From the NCBI RefSeq assembly GCF_020379485.1, contig NW_026016676.1, positions 1 through 64,000 on the forward strand: a DNA stretch of 64,000 nt, in the 5' to 3' direction. The notes beneath the pieces were generated by a model. That model was not told the origin of the DNA. It searched no databases and saw only the letters and a list, made by a program, of their open reading frames with translations. Shown here piece by piece: positions 49,001 to 60,518 of this stretch; position 1 is the stretch's first letter; each line of letters opens with the position of its first letter. The position numbers and the translations under genes are program-made. The DNA comes from Brassica napus (Eukaryota; Streptophyta; Magnoliopsida; Brassicales; Brassicaceae).

Positions 49001-49267
49001 CTAGGATAAGATCCGCGCCTTGCGCGGGATTAAGTTATTATTTTTATTATATTTTGGAGAATGAAACAATAGTTTGGCTTCATTTGGATTAATCCGGATA
49101 TCGGGTTGGTTTCGGTTCGGTTCGGTTTTTTTCGGTATTTGGTTAGTAAAATATAACTACTATTCTATATCCATATTTACTTTGACTTTAGTCTTTCACA
49201 TACTTTTGAAAGATTTCAACTGGACGACTAAATTGATCAGCCAATCTTGTTGCTTTAAATCATTAGT

Positions 49268-49335
<68 letters not shown>

Positions 49336-51303
49336 TAGTTTGAATATTTATTAAATAAAAATTCATATGCGTTATATTTTATGATCATTTGTAACTTATT
49401 ATAACAAAAAAATAATCTATTGATCACAAAATTTTCAGAGTGGGAATATTCAAATTTCTAATAATATATAGACGTTTTGAAAAATTCAAATATAACATAT
49501 AAGAAAAAATATAAATGTTTTTATTATATATTTAATGTGATTTTTTAATATCTTTCAATAATATAAAATTAAAAAAAGAACTAAGATACCAAAATTGTTA
49601 TCAAATATTTATTATTCATAATAATTAATTTTCATATATACGTTAATCATATTAGGTAATTTCGTAGCTTCTAATTAAGGAAAGTGCAAAAAAAATTTGG
49701 TAGATTATTTATCAATTCGATAGTTAGTTTAATAAAAAATATAATGTAAGTCAAGATGGACCAACCTATTTTTCTAAGAATAGTATATTTTATATAGTCA
49801 TTTATTAAATGAGAATTTATAATCATACAGTTCTATGATCATTCATATCATTTTATAACTGAATATTTAAATCATCGATAACAAAATTTTCAATGTGAAA
49901 TCTTTAATAAGTTTATAATTTATAAATGTTTTTGAAAATTCATTGAAAGTTTTAATATTAAAATATTTATGTAATCTTATGGTATATAGTATAATCTATA
50001 TATATATATATAAATATATATGTTTTATTATTAAATGATATTTTTTACTCATATGGTTTTAAAATAATGTGTATCTTCTTATAATATTAAATAAAAGTTC
50101 ATATTAATACAATTTTATGATCATTTGTAACTTATTATGACAAAAAAAATAATCTATTGATCACAAAATTTTCAGAGTGGGGATCTTCAAATTTCTAATA
50201 ATTTATAGACGTTTTGAAAAATTCAAAATATAACATATAAGAAAAATATAAATGTTTTTATTATATATTTAATGTGATTTTTAAATATATTTTAATAATA
50301 TAAAATTAAAAAAAGAACTAAGATACAAAAATTGTTATCAAATATTTATTATTCATTATAATTAATTTTCACATATACGTTAATCATATTAGGTAATTTC
50401 GTAGCTTTTATTTAAGGAAAGTGCAAAACATTTTTTGGTACGTTATTTATCAATTCGATAGTTAGTTTAATAAAAAGTGTAATATAAGTTAAGATGGACC
50501 AACCTATTTTTCTAGGAATAGTATATTTTGTATAGTTATTTATTAAATAAGAATTTATAATCATACGGTTCTATGATCGTTCATATCGTTTTATAACAAA
50601 ATATTTAAATCATCGATAACAAAATTTTCAATCTGAAATTTTTAATAAGTTTATAATTTATAAATGTTCTTGAAAATTCATTGAAAGTTTTAATATTAAA
50701 ATATTTATGTAATCTTATGGTATATAGTGTTTAATATATATATATATATATATTTTATTATTAAATGATATTTTTTACTCATATGGTTTTAAAATCATGT
50801 GTATCTTCTTATAATAAAAATGTTAAACCATTGATCATTAATTTTTAACATAATAATTTTAATAGTTTTAGTCATTTATTGTCGTTTTTAAAAATTCAAA
50901 ATATAACATATACGAAAAAATCTAAATTTTATTTTTATAGCTAATTTGATTGTTTAATTTATTTTAATAATATAAAATTAAACAAAAAATGATGGAGGAG
51001 ATATACATTGTTATCAAATCTTTATTATTAAACTCATTAATTGTCATATATATATTAGTCATTTATGGTAATTCCGTAGGTTTTATTTAAGGAAAGAAAA
51101 TATCATATCATATCATTATATCATATAGTTTGACCAACTTATGTATCTAACAACATATAAAAATCGAATGTGGACCCACTTATTTTGTAATTGAATGTAA
51201 TTGACTACCTAATTGAGTGCCACCTATACATTGGGGCCTCTTTTAATTAATACAAAATTGAGGTTACATCTTTTCAAATGTTCCTCAATTAATATATAAG
51301 GGA
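49001..51303 (-). mobile_element. Helitron (2.3 kb) with internal ~736-bp duplication
   Basis: 3' end at 49001: ATCCCGCGCAAGGCGCGGAT, then CTTATCCTAG and T. 5' end at 51303: TCCCTTATATATTAATTGAG preceded by A. The interior 49345-50030 is repeated at about 50080-50765, and a weaker third segment runs to about 51110. No coding sequence. Confidence 0.7.
49271..49331. repeat. (TA)n microsatellite, ~60 bp
   Basis: Uninterrupted TA run inside the Helitron, absent from the second internal copy except for a shorter run at about 50735. Confidence 0.95.
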
Positions 51304-52801
51304 TTGCAACCTTATTGGTTTACTCTATTCTTCGATTTTATGTTTCCCTTTAATCGTGCAAAGAACAATAGTATAATATATTCGTTTGGCAATACACGTT
51401 CGATTCAAGTTATCTTCTGACAAATCGTTAACCTATTTATAATGGCCGACACGAGAAATCATAAGTCTAGTAGTTCCCATTCATGTTAAAAAATAATAAT
51501 TTAAAGAAAAATAGAAAATATAATAATATTATGAGTCTTTTTAGCTTTGTCAACGTGGATAGCCGAATAAGAATGTAATTCATAATATACCATTTTCCCT
51601 TCTAGTTTTGTGGGTTTCTTTTTCCCATAGATTGTACGGATTTGATATATAGTAGATTTTCGGAATGTATAATATAATGTGAAGAATTTCTTGTTTTGTT
51701 AAAATGTATGTGAAAGATTAGGTTAGTCAACTGAGTTTAGTGGAAGTATTGAGTATATTTTAATACTCTTTTAGATTTTATTTAACATTGTATATGTACT
51801 ACTTTTCCGTTTCATAATAAATATTCTTTATTTTTTTCTACATTATTAAACATTATTATTTTACTAACGATTAATACATTATTTTTTGTTAATTATTATG
51901 TTAGAAAGAGTTTCTTATTTAAAATGTACTTCTCACTTCGCCTAATTTAAAACACTTATACAAAAACAGATATTTTATTTTGCGTGAAAGTTCATTGTGT
52001 CCCTTGAATCTCTTCATAAAAGTAACCAAAGTAGAATATTTTTCAACTGTTTTTTTTGTTTCAACAATTCGTTTTAATTCTAGACCACTTGATTATTATA
52101 TTCTTTTTTTTTGTCAACCACTCGATTATTATATTCTTCTAGCTAATTCTTGCTATTTTTACCTTAATTTTTTTCCTTTCATTATCTACCGATAAGAAAA
52201 AAAATACTGATTGAGATGAAAAGACGCTATAAACTTATATCTATACCGCAGAAGATTAGCTGAACACGACGGTGTAAATCGAAAGTCATCAAGATGGAAG
52301 GTATGTTAATAGTCGTCAAATTCGTTTTGGAAAATACAAGTACATTGATATAAATTATTTTCCTATTTTTTGTGTGTTCTTCCTAGTTGTTCTTCTATTT
52401 GGATCGAACTAATTAATATTGATTTTTGTGGATTTCTTTGCACATGTGCTTGCTTAGTAGATGTTTGGGACATGAAGCTCCTTAATAATTTACTCGAAAA
52501 TCAAATTTCTATTAAAGGTGTGTTATCCGATGGAGGGGACTGAGGAGTTTGAGTTCCATAAAGAGTTCCATTTCGAAAAAAAATGTTTCCAGCTCAAAGC
52601 GCTTAAGTGAGTGTTATCCTCCTGTAAGCTCATACATGCTATGATGACTAAACAGTCAGTCTCCAAGAATATATGTTATGTGATCAATGGTTGGTGGACA
52701 CCCTCTTAGATTTTGGACACTACTATCTCTAAACGTTATATGTTTCCAAGCAAACAATTGAACATTATTCGACGAGAATCATAGTTGTTTGGCAATTAGT
52801 T
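51304..52801. other. intergenic stretch with two small exon-like patches
   Basis: Mostly AT-rich. 52250-52302 (ending ATGGAAG|GTATGTT) and 52520-52615 (an ATG-led 26-codon frame, MEGTEEFEFHKEF at its start) might be exons of a short plus-strand transcript. No family recognised. Confidence 0.3.
52084..52138 (-). mobile_element. micro-insertion: TGAC(A)7 with 22-bp target duplication
   Basis: 52084-52105 and 52117-52138 are the same 22 bp apart from one T/C change (ACCACTTGATTATTATATTC...). They flank TTTTTTTGTCA. Confidence 0.75.
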
Positions 52802-54304
52802 TTTGGATTTCGTTGACAGGTTGTGCTCTTGATAATGACGTCAAACTGCATACAACTATGGTGGGATGCTTAACATGGGAGAAGGATTGAATGAGATTAA
52901 TGTACATATGATAATGAATTGATGGAGTAAAATTGTTGATCACAGCTTTCATGTGATGTGTGTAGATGTGTATTCACCTTGTAGACAATAAAAGAGAGAT
53001 CATTGTATATTGAATGTATGTAGAAAACAATGAGGTTAAGGTTAGGCCTGTAATTGGTAATATATTTTTCTACTTGCATATATGAAAGAGGTTATAGTAC
53101 TGCAATATCACATAGAAACATGATCCCGAAAAGATTATTTGTGTTCAACGTAGACAATATAAAATTAAGTAAGGTTTAATGTTCATTTGAAGATAAAGTG
53201 GTAAATGAGGTAATGCGGACACAACAACAAAAAATATATCCAAAAGTTCATGAGGAGTCATAAACTAGAGTTTAGGCATGCGGGTTCGGTTTATTTGGGT
53301 ACTTTGGGTAGGTTATTCTGGAATTTGGTTAGTTTGGGTCGGTCAAAATGTCACCATAGTGAACAGGAAAAAATTTTGGTTCGGTTTTCAGTTAGTTCGG
53401 TTTCAAATTTTTACCGAAGTATTTTGTGTTGCGGTTAGGTCGGTTAAAATTTTGGTATAAAATTAAAAAATTCAAAAAAATTCGATTATTTCAATTCGGA
53501 ATTTGGTTAGCTTGGTTTGGTAATTTTGGTTAGTTCGGTTATTTCGATTCGGATTTTGGTTAGTTTGATTAGTTCAGAATTTTGGTTAAAATTGGAACTG
53601 TTTGAATTTTTAATTTAAAAAAAAACAATTACCGAACCAAACCAAAAACCAAAATTTTTTTACCGAACTTTCGAACCAAACTAACTGAAATTTTTAGTTT
53701 GGTTAAAAAAAACCCGCCCAACTAGAGTTGAAGTGATGGTGTCCATGTGGATGTCCTCTGTAAGTGTCCATGCGGATATCCATTAGTTTATTTTGTGGCG
53801 GTGTATATGTGCTAGAGTCTACGTGGTAATGTTTATTTGTTAGTATTTACCTGTTAGTGTTATTAGTCCACTTTTCGTCCGAGCCCATGTACATCGACTA
53901 AGGACTTTCTTAACATGAACTTTGTTAAGGTGGACGAAAATTGGCAAACATGCTTTTCGATCAGGTTATCTGTGTGACTAACTATGACAATCAAAATTTG
54001 TGACATATGATGTTTGTAAATAAGGAATTTCATTTATCTTCAATGCTTCGATCGCTAGAAATAAATACTGGTTGCTCATCGCCGAAATTTGTAGAAAAAA
54101 ACAGAAAGATTATAAATTCAAAACTATAAACGAAAAAATGATTAGACAATAAAAGAATGAAATATTTTGTTCGAACTTTTATGAAATTTTGAATATATAT
54201 ATATATAATGGAGATGAAGAAGATATATTTCTACAATAAACAAGGTTTAATTGGATCATTTATTTCAAAAAGTCTATTGCAAGAATACATAATAGTTCAA
54301 TGAA
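52802..54304 (+). repeat. 1.5-kb duplicated block, copy 1
   Basis: Near-identical to 62498-64000, offset 9696 bases. The differences I found are one-base T- and A-run changes, A/T to A/G changes near 53784 and 54107, and one TA unit near 54197. It begins exactly at TTTGGATTTCGTTGACAG, which in copy 2 is an intron 3' end. It lacks copy 2's promoter and first exon. Confidence 0.97.
53264..53729. mobile_element. inverted-repeat element with 9-bp target duplication
   Basis: ACTAGAGTT at 53264-53272 and 53721-53729 flank TAGGCATGCGGGTTCGG at one end and, inverted, TGGGCGGGTTTTTTTTAACC at the other. The two halves are rich in GGTTCGGTT and AACCGAACC, giving a foldback structure. It fits a Mutator-like MITE (9 bp) or a hAT element (8 bp). 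It is also present in copy 2 (62960-63427). Confidence 0.65.
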
Positions 54305-54946
54305 AGCGTCAGCTCAGTCACACAACTAATTTTAAGGTCAAATTAGATTTTGCCCCGTGCTTTTAAAGCGCGAGATTAGTTTTTGTTGATAATTTATTAA
54401 CCCGCCTGTTTGTTCACTAAACGTTTAGACAAAAGCGTTCGGTTTTCTGTTCAGTTTTAATTTTTTTTTCCAGCTTGATTCTAGTTCGGTTGTGGTTCAA
54501 TTTTTGGTTCAAGAGCTATTAGAACCTTTCGATTATTTATGGATTTGGTTTTGATTTAGATATTCTAATTTTTGATTTTGTTCGAATAAAAATGTTAGGA
54601 ACCCAATAAAATTTTGAGTTCAGGTTCGGTATCCATTCTTATGATAATTTTGAATAATTTGGATAAAATTCACATTTTAGGATTTTTTTTGATAAAATAT
54701 CAGATAACTTGAATAAATTTAAATATTTCAAATTTTAAAAAATATACATGTGATTCGGTCCTATCGAGAAATTATAAATATTCATAATTTAAATTCAGTT
54801 TAGTACTATTATAAATATTATATCTATGAATAAAATGGTTAATAAATTTATTAACAATTAGTATGCTTATGTTAAATGTTATAAATTTTGATATTGTTTA
54901 TTGCTTGCATTGGGAAAAGATTTTTAATTTTTTTTTAATTATATAA

Positions 54947-55217
54947 GAGCATTCCCATTAGTAAACTTATGGAGAGCTTACACATATTCCAGAAAAAAAA
55001 ATATTAAAATAATATACAGTGATGAACCTGCCTCTCCCTAGTTCTCCCCAGCTCTCCCCAGTAAACCTGTGTCCGGCGAGTTCATCACTGTTTCGCAGAC
55101 TCCATGACACGTGGCGGTCCGCGATTGGTTCGATTTTTTTTTAAATCAAACAAAAAAATTAATAATAAAAAATTATAAATTTGAACCCCAAGAGGAGGTT
55201 CACTAATGGGGATGCTC
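54947..55217. mobile_element. Harbinger/Tourist-like MITE (271 bp)
   Basis: TAA (54944-54946) and TAA (55218-55220) flank ends GAGCATTCCCATTAGTAAAC and, inverted, GAGCATCCCCATTAGTGAAC. GC-rich centre (CACGTGGCGGTCCGCGATTG). Confidence 0.88.
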
Positions 55218-55375
55218 TAAGGTTTAAATGGGCTTCTGACGCACAGCCCTAAACACTATAATTTTTTACATTTATTTATAATGTATTTGTGAATCTACAA
55301 TATCTTACTTGTCATATAATTCTAAGTGAATATATTTTTGGAGATTATTTAATAAATATAAATGATTAGGTTAAA

Positions 55376-55423
55376 GATTTGAATACCTTTTTTTCAAAAA
55401 AAAAAAAACGATTTGAATACCTT
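55376..55423 (+). mobile_element. micro-insertion: TTTTTC(A)13 with 14-bp target duplication
   Basis: GATTTGAATACCTT at 55376-55389 and 55410-55423 flank a 20-bp insert of T run, C, A run and C. Confidence 0.8.
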
Positions 55424-55730
55424 CATGAATATTTTCAGAAAAAGTAATCAGTTTAGTTGGTTGAAGATTACATGAAATTTTAGATTCGCAATCTAATTTG
55501 TTTGAACTTTGAATTATTCTGTTTGAACTTATTAGGGGATATTGTTCAGAGAGTACCTTAATACACAAGCAACCGAAGTTAACAAAACTGTCTGCCATTC
55601 CCATCGCACTTCCCATCTCTCAAGCACCCGCAACTCAGAGCTACCTCCCTGTGGCTAAGAAAGAAACTAACATTTCAATATTTTATATAGAAAAGAATTG
55701 TGGAAGTTTTGCCCAACTTAATAAAATTTT

Positions 55731-55783
55731 CGGAAAGAGAATGTATTTTTTTTTTTTTTTTTGTCAACGGAAAGAGAATGTAT
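55731..55783 (-). mobile_element. micro-insertion: TTGAC(A)16 with 16-bp target duplication
   Basis: CGGAAAGAGAATGTAT at 55731-55746 is exactly repeated at 55768-55783. The insert is a T run plus GTCAA, which on the minus strand is TTGAC with an A tail. Confidence 0.88.
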
Positions 55784-56045
55784 AGATTTGTATTGTTTCT
55801 AGTTTCAGTCACATATAGGTGTCGATGTGGGAAAGCACTTTCAAATACATCTCTTTAAATTAGTTGTCCTTAGTTATGTATTGTTTTAGTTTTAAGTTAC
55901 CTTTTTAATTTACTTTTGTAAATTTCAGAATATTCTCCAATGGCATAAGATTGTAAATAATTTAAAAAAGTAAGAGCAGAATCCTGGTAAGGATTCTACT
56001 TTAATAATATAGATGAGTATTAACAAAAAATTGTGCAAGTAAATA

Positions 56046-56587
56046 CAGTAGAACCTCTACAAATTAATAATATTGACACTTTGAAATTTTATTAATTTAT
56101 AGATATATTAATTTATAATAGTTTCCTTATTTAGATTTCATATTTTAAGATAAGAAAAATATTTGATTTTAGTGTATAGACATTAATTGTTATTTTTGAA
56201 ATTTTACATTTATATTAATTTTATTATATTATTTGGTGCATATAATATAGATTGCATAGAATTTAAATGTGGTTTTAGATATAATATTACTAAATCTCAT
56301 CAAAAATATGTTAAGTGTTAAAAATATATAAAGATAATTCCATTGTGAATATAAACAATCCATATAATAATATGTTCTTACTTATATAAAATATGGATAC
56401 ATATAAATTGTTAATTTATAATTTTAATGGGACCATATGTTTACATAGAAGTTTCTAAAAATTTATTATTGTATTATTTTTATCGATTTGTGTTAAATTT
56501 TGAACCGGTCCAAGTTGGGACCAACAAAATTTATTAATTTATAGAGATTATTAATTTATCGAGGATTAATTTATTGAGGTTCTAGTG
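56046..56587. mobile_element. Emigrant/pogo-like MITE (542 bp)
   Basis: TA dinucleotides flank ends CAGTAGAACCTCTACAAATT and, inverted, CACTAGAACCTCAATAAATT. They closely resemble the Arabidopsis Emigrant/Lemi1 (Tc1-mariner, pogo group) terminus CAGTAAAACCTCTATAAATT. AT-rich, no transposase. Confidence 0.8.
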
Positions 56588-57059
56588 TATAGTGTATGAA
56601 TCTCAACTATATTGAAAGCTTGTAGATTTTACAAAAGGACAAAAAAAAAGTATATCTAAGATAGAGACAGAATATGTTAATGGTTTATGACTAACAAAGT
56701 TCTTTATAATAAAAAATTCTTTATAATGTATATTTTTCAAAATAAAATTAGAAAATTTATTAAATATATGTAACGAAAATGTATAACAACGTTCCCGATA
56801 AAATATTTTTAATGAATTTATGAAATAATATAATGTTGACATACAAATAAAATTTCAAAAATATTTTTTTGACGTGTCCAAAGACTATTATCTTACTCAG
56901 ACTTAAGGTGTTCTAGATAACTAGACCGGAATATAGCAACTAACGAAACAAAGAGGGTTATAGAAAGACCTTGCAGTTCTAGCTAAAAAATCAGTAGTTT
57001 CATTTTGTCCTATGAAAATGTAGAATAGCCTGAAATCGTGGAATCTTTTCTTCGGTTCT

Positions 57060-58940
57060 TGTATCTCCTTCAGCTATGTCGAAAAAGTCGGCTATGCCTG
57101 AGGTTCCTTTATAATCTCTATCAAATCCTTACAGTTTGTCCCAAAATGTTGACATATCGAATGATGCAACATGCTGTCCATTGCCCATTATAGAGCTTCC
57201 AATTTGAATGCAAGGCAGATTCTCTTCTTCTTTGATTTCTTGTACCCACGAGTTGTGTTTGTTCAGTGCAATCTTTCCAAACCAATCTGCATCCAATGAA
57301 AATCGATGTGGAGGTCCAAAAACCGTCCAACATGCATATATTCTCAAAGGATAAGACTTGAGATGCTATTGCTGGGGATGTAGTCAACCCAATCTCTGTC
57401 TGCTTTGCTGTGAACCATGTTTGGCCTTCTCCTTCTGCATATCTGATTAGTTTAAGTGGATCTCTATCTATCATTCTGAATAGTTTATTATTAGTTGTTT
57501 TCTAGAGATACCAATAAGGGTGTTTGTCCATTTCTTGATCTTCAAAACTATTTTTCCTCTAGAAAAGATAGTCTATATTAGTATATATGTTGGACAAAGA
57601 AAATGTATTTGGATGAGACGGTGTAGCCGCAAGAGCCCATGCTTGAATTGATGGTTGACATTTAAAGATAGCATGAGTTACTAACTCATCTGGATCCCCA
57701 CACTTTGGACAAATATTATCACATCGCATATAGCGACGATTCAAGTTTTTTTGTGACTGCTACATGTCTTGTGAGTAACTGCTATATAAGATGACGGATT
57801 TTTTGCGGTGCCTTTACTTTCCAAGCAAAGACTTTGAGCTTCATAATACTTGGTTCAGTGTAAACAACATTTTCTTCACCCTTAAATATATGTTTGTCCA
57901 TCCAAATATCCTGACTTAACAGTATACCTGCCACTTTTATTGAAGCTCCAGGAGTAAGAATCACGTTGTAAAGATTGGCTTATGGCCAATCAAAGGTATA
58001 CTTTCTTGCGCAACGAAGTTCTCAAGCATTTTGACATCCCATTCTTTTGAATCTACTGTTATAAATTCACTGAATGTCATCTTGGGATGGACCACCGGGA
58101 CATTTGGCATGACTGGCCTTGCAGGTGAAGTCGTGTTCCAAGGATCATCCTATGATTTTACCTCAAAATTCGAATGGATCTTCTGTCTAATCCCTAGTAG
58201 CAGTAGAGGTTTTCAAGCTGAAAGGCTAGTCCCGACGTATGAAGGGATATCAACGTCAATAGCACGCAAAGCCAAACTAAATTTATAGTATTTGCCATGT
58301 AAAACATGGGCTAAAAGAGAGTCTGGTTATATCAATCTCCACAGTGATTTTGTCAACAAGGCTAGATTAGACTCATCTATCATTCTGAAACCAATGTCTG
58401 CCTCTTCTCTTGATAATAGTTTTTCCATTTTGCCCAATAAATTACATTTATGGGGGTTTGAACTCCACCAGAATCGTGCAGTAGCACTCACAAGGTATTC
58501 GCAGATCTCCAATTGAAGTAAAAAACTAAACATGACATAAGACGGAAAAGCTAATAGTATAGATTTAACTAGCACTTCTTTTTCACCTTGTGATACCCAT
58601 CTCTCCGTTTATCCATTTACTATGTTTTGTAGTCTGCCTGGAATACCTAGGTATGAATCCATTCCTCTTTTTTTATTTTGGATTCAAAGAGTGTCCTTAA
58701 TTAATTGACTTACAATTACAGGTACTCTCTTGCCAAAGAGTAAGGATGATTTATCAAAGTTTATATATTGATCTGATGCTTTTCCATATTTCCTCATTAC
58801 TTTCATAACTTCTTCAAGTTCACGAGCTCCGCCTTATAAAAGAAAGGCTAACGCGTGAAACACACATCCCGTTATCTTCCTTTGGTTCTTTGCAAGATTA
58901 AGAAGGATAACGAATGCTTCCATTTAAAGAATAAATATAA
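57060..58940 (-). pseudogene. decayed, 5'-truncated non-LTR (LINE) retrotransposon: RT, zf-RVT and RNase H remnants
   Basis: Read from right to left. 58640-58930 gives reverse-transcriptase phrases (NLAKNQRKITG; QYINFDKSSLLFGKRV; SYLGIPGRLQ). 58327-58575 gives MLVKSILLAFPSYVMFSFLL, ARFWWSSNPHK and LALLTKSLWRL, the C-terminal thumb part. 57780-57964 and 57559-57744 give IMKLKVFAWKVKAPQKIRHL and the zinc-finger CPKCGDPDELVTHAIFKC. 57121-57474 gives RNase H-like sequence in two frames (LDADWFGKIALNKHNSWVQE). Many stops and frameshifts separate the parts, and the endonuclease is missing. Plus-strand frames across it are shadows. The 3' tail and target duplications were not located. Confidence 0.85.
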
Positions 58941-58981
58941 AATGAGACAAAGAATCTCCTTAATGTAATTTTTTTTTCAAA

Positions 58982-59068
58982 AGTAATGGTCTCTCTTTGT
59001 TACGCTTTCATGAATACCTTATAAGAGTAATGTTCTCTCTATGTTATGTTTTCATGAATACCTTATAG
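58982..59068 (+). repeat. tandem repeat, two units of ~46 bp
   Basis: AGTAATGGTCTCTCTTTGTT...TTTCATGAATACCTTATA (58982 on) and AGTAATGTTCTCTCTATGTT...TTTCATGAATACCTTATA (59027 on). Confidence 0.8.
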
Positions 59069-59199
59069 TTAGTTAACGTTATATATTGTATAATCCAATC
59101 GATATAAGTGGACGAGAATCTCAATTTCTGCATTAGCGCTTAATAAAGTCCCACTTCATATGGTCATAAGCTTTATAATGGTTATACGGTAATTTAAAA

Positions 59200-60208
59200 A
59201 CTACTTTATACGGAAGAAGGTGGGGAAGCAAAACTCTGTCTCAGTTTGTGGGTTTTGTGTGCGGTCGTGTTCTCCTTGTATCTCTTTTCTGAGAGTCGAG
59301 GCATCTTGGTGGCGATCTGAGTAGTGTAGCGGTGGGCGATGTTGTAGCGGCTTGTCTCGAGGCGTCTTGGATGGGCAGTTCTCCTCGTCCTCGCTTAAGG
59401 TAACGCTGGAGATTCCATGACTCGGTGGCGTGTGCAGATCCTGGTCTTCTACTTTGTGGTGGTAACTGTGGTCTGATGTCCATGTTTGGAGGTGTGGGAA
59501 GCTTCAGATTCGTCTAGTCGTCTATGGCTGTGGTGAATCGTTGCTCATCAACCTTCTTGCCTTATTTTGCTCTCTACCTAAAGTTCTTTGTCTTCTCTCT
59601 CTACCGGAAGCAACAACTTTCATTTGAGGGCTTGATTCGGGTTCTTCATCTTCATGGCTTCTCTATTTTGCCACCAGAATTGCGTTTAACTGTCACATCA
59701 TGGACCCTTCTTCGGTTATCGGAGATGGGCATTTGGCATTGGAGTTTGAGAAGTCGGTCTATCTCTGATTCGTGTATATCCGATGATGGCTCTTTATGAT
59801 TGGGTAATGCATCCCAGCATCGGTAATGCATCCCAGCATCAATGTTTATCCTTGATAAATGGAGGTGGTGTTGATCGTTCCTTATTGTGCATGTTATGAA
59901 TCATTCAAGACATTAAAGTTGATGGTATCTCAAATCCGACTTCTGTAAGTATGGTGTTCTTGTCTTATATATTAAGTGTCTACAGTTGCTTAAGCTAAGA
60001 AGAGAGTGGGATGCGAGAGCTCCCTCCCGGATTAACCTGGTGAGGTGGTGATGATGGAATGCTCCGGAGTTGCGCCCACAACTTAGATGTATGACCGATG
60101 ATTTAATGCTACTAAATTAATGGATTATGGTTGTACTGAATTTTGCTCTCTTAGCTTGTATGTAATTGTAATGATGCCCATTTGAGAAATTAATGAAATT
60201 TTGCTCTC
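59200..60208 (+). other. transcript-like element of unknown family (possible non-coding retroposon)
   Basis: About 1 kb of balanced composition ending TGTAATTGTAATGATGCCCA, TTTGAGAAATTAATGAAATT, a 3' end like those of plant LINE or Sadhu-type transcripts. The frames at 59524-59799 and on the minus strand at 59241-59483 are short and unrecognised. A 19-bp unit, GGTAATGCATCCCAGCATC, is doubled at 59803-59840. It could equally be a decayed gene. Confidence 0.4.
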
Positions 60209-60308
60209 TTAAATGTAGTATTTATACAATAGTTTATTATTATTATTATTATTATTTTAAAAGAAAAATACTAATAATAATAACCTACTGTATAAATACT
60301 ACATTTAA
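60209..60308. repeat. 100-bp hairpin (foldback) with 20-bp perfect arms
   Basis: TTAAATGTAGTATTTATACA (60209-60228) is the exact inverse of 60289-60308. Two mismatches then extend the pairing through TTATTATTATTA to about 37 bp per arm. It sits at the end of the 59200 element. It is a mini-MITE or a hairpin RNA source. Confidence 0.85.
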
Positions 60309-60475
60309 GGTATTATTGTTCGTGTCATTACATATCAAAGTAAGGAAAGCCAAGATATGAAGTGGGATAATTATGTTCCATAATCTTTTCACTTTTCAAA
60401 AAAGGTAATTATTATTATGTTACATAATTAATAAAAGTAACAAGAGTACAGTGTGACAGATACACATTGTACCCT

Positions 60476-60518
60476 AAAGTTGTAACTCTTTAAAAAAAAA
60501 AAAAAGTTGTAACTCTTT
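60476..60518 (+). mobile_element. micro-insertion: pure (A)11 with 16-bp target duplication
   Basis: AAAGTTGTAACTCTTT at 60476-60491 is exactly repeated at 60503-60518 with nothing but A between. Confidence 0.8.

Larger units (their letters stand above)
54343..56013 (-). mobile_element. Helitron containing a nested MITE
   Basis: 3' end at 54343: CTCGCGCTTTAAAAGCACGG, then GGCAAAATCTAA and T (CTAA instead of CTAG). 5' end at 56013: TCTATATTATTAAAGTAGAA preceded by A. The MITE 54947-55217 and micro-insertions at 55376 and 55731 lie inside. Confidence 0.65.

Noticed and set aside
49074..49343. An 89-residue plus-strand protein
   Set aside because: It ends in translated TA repeat and starts in GGTTCGG-type repeat inside a Helitron.
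58031..58516. Plus-strand proteins at 58031-58288 and 58292-58516
   Set aside because: They are antisense shadows of the minus-strand LINE, whose RT and zf-RVT wording is recognisable.
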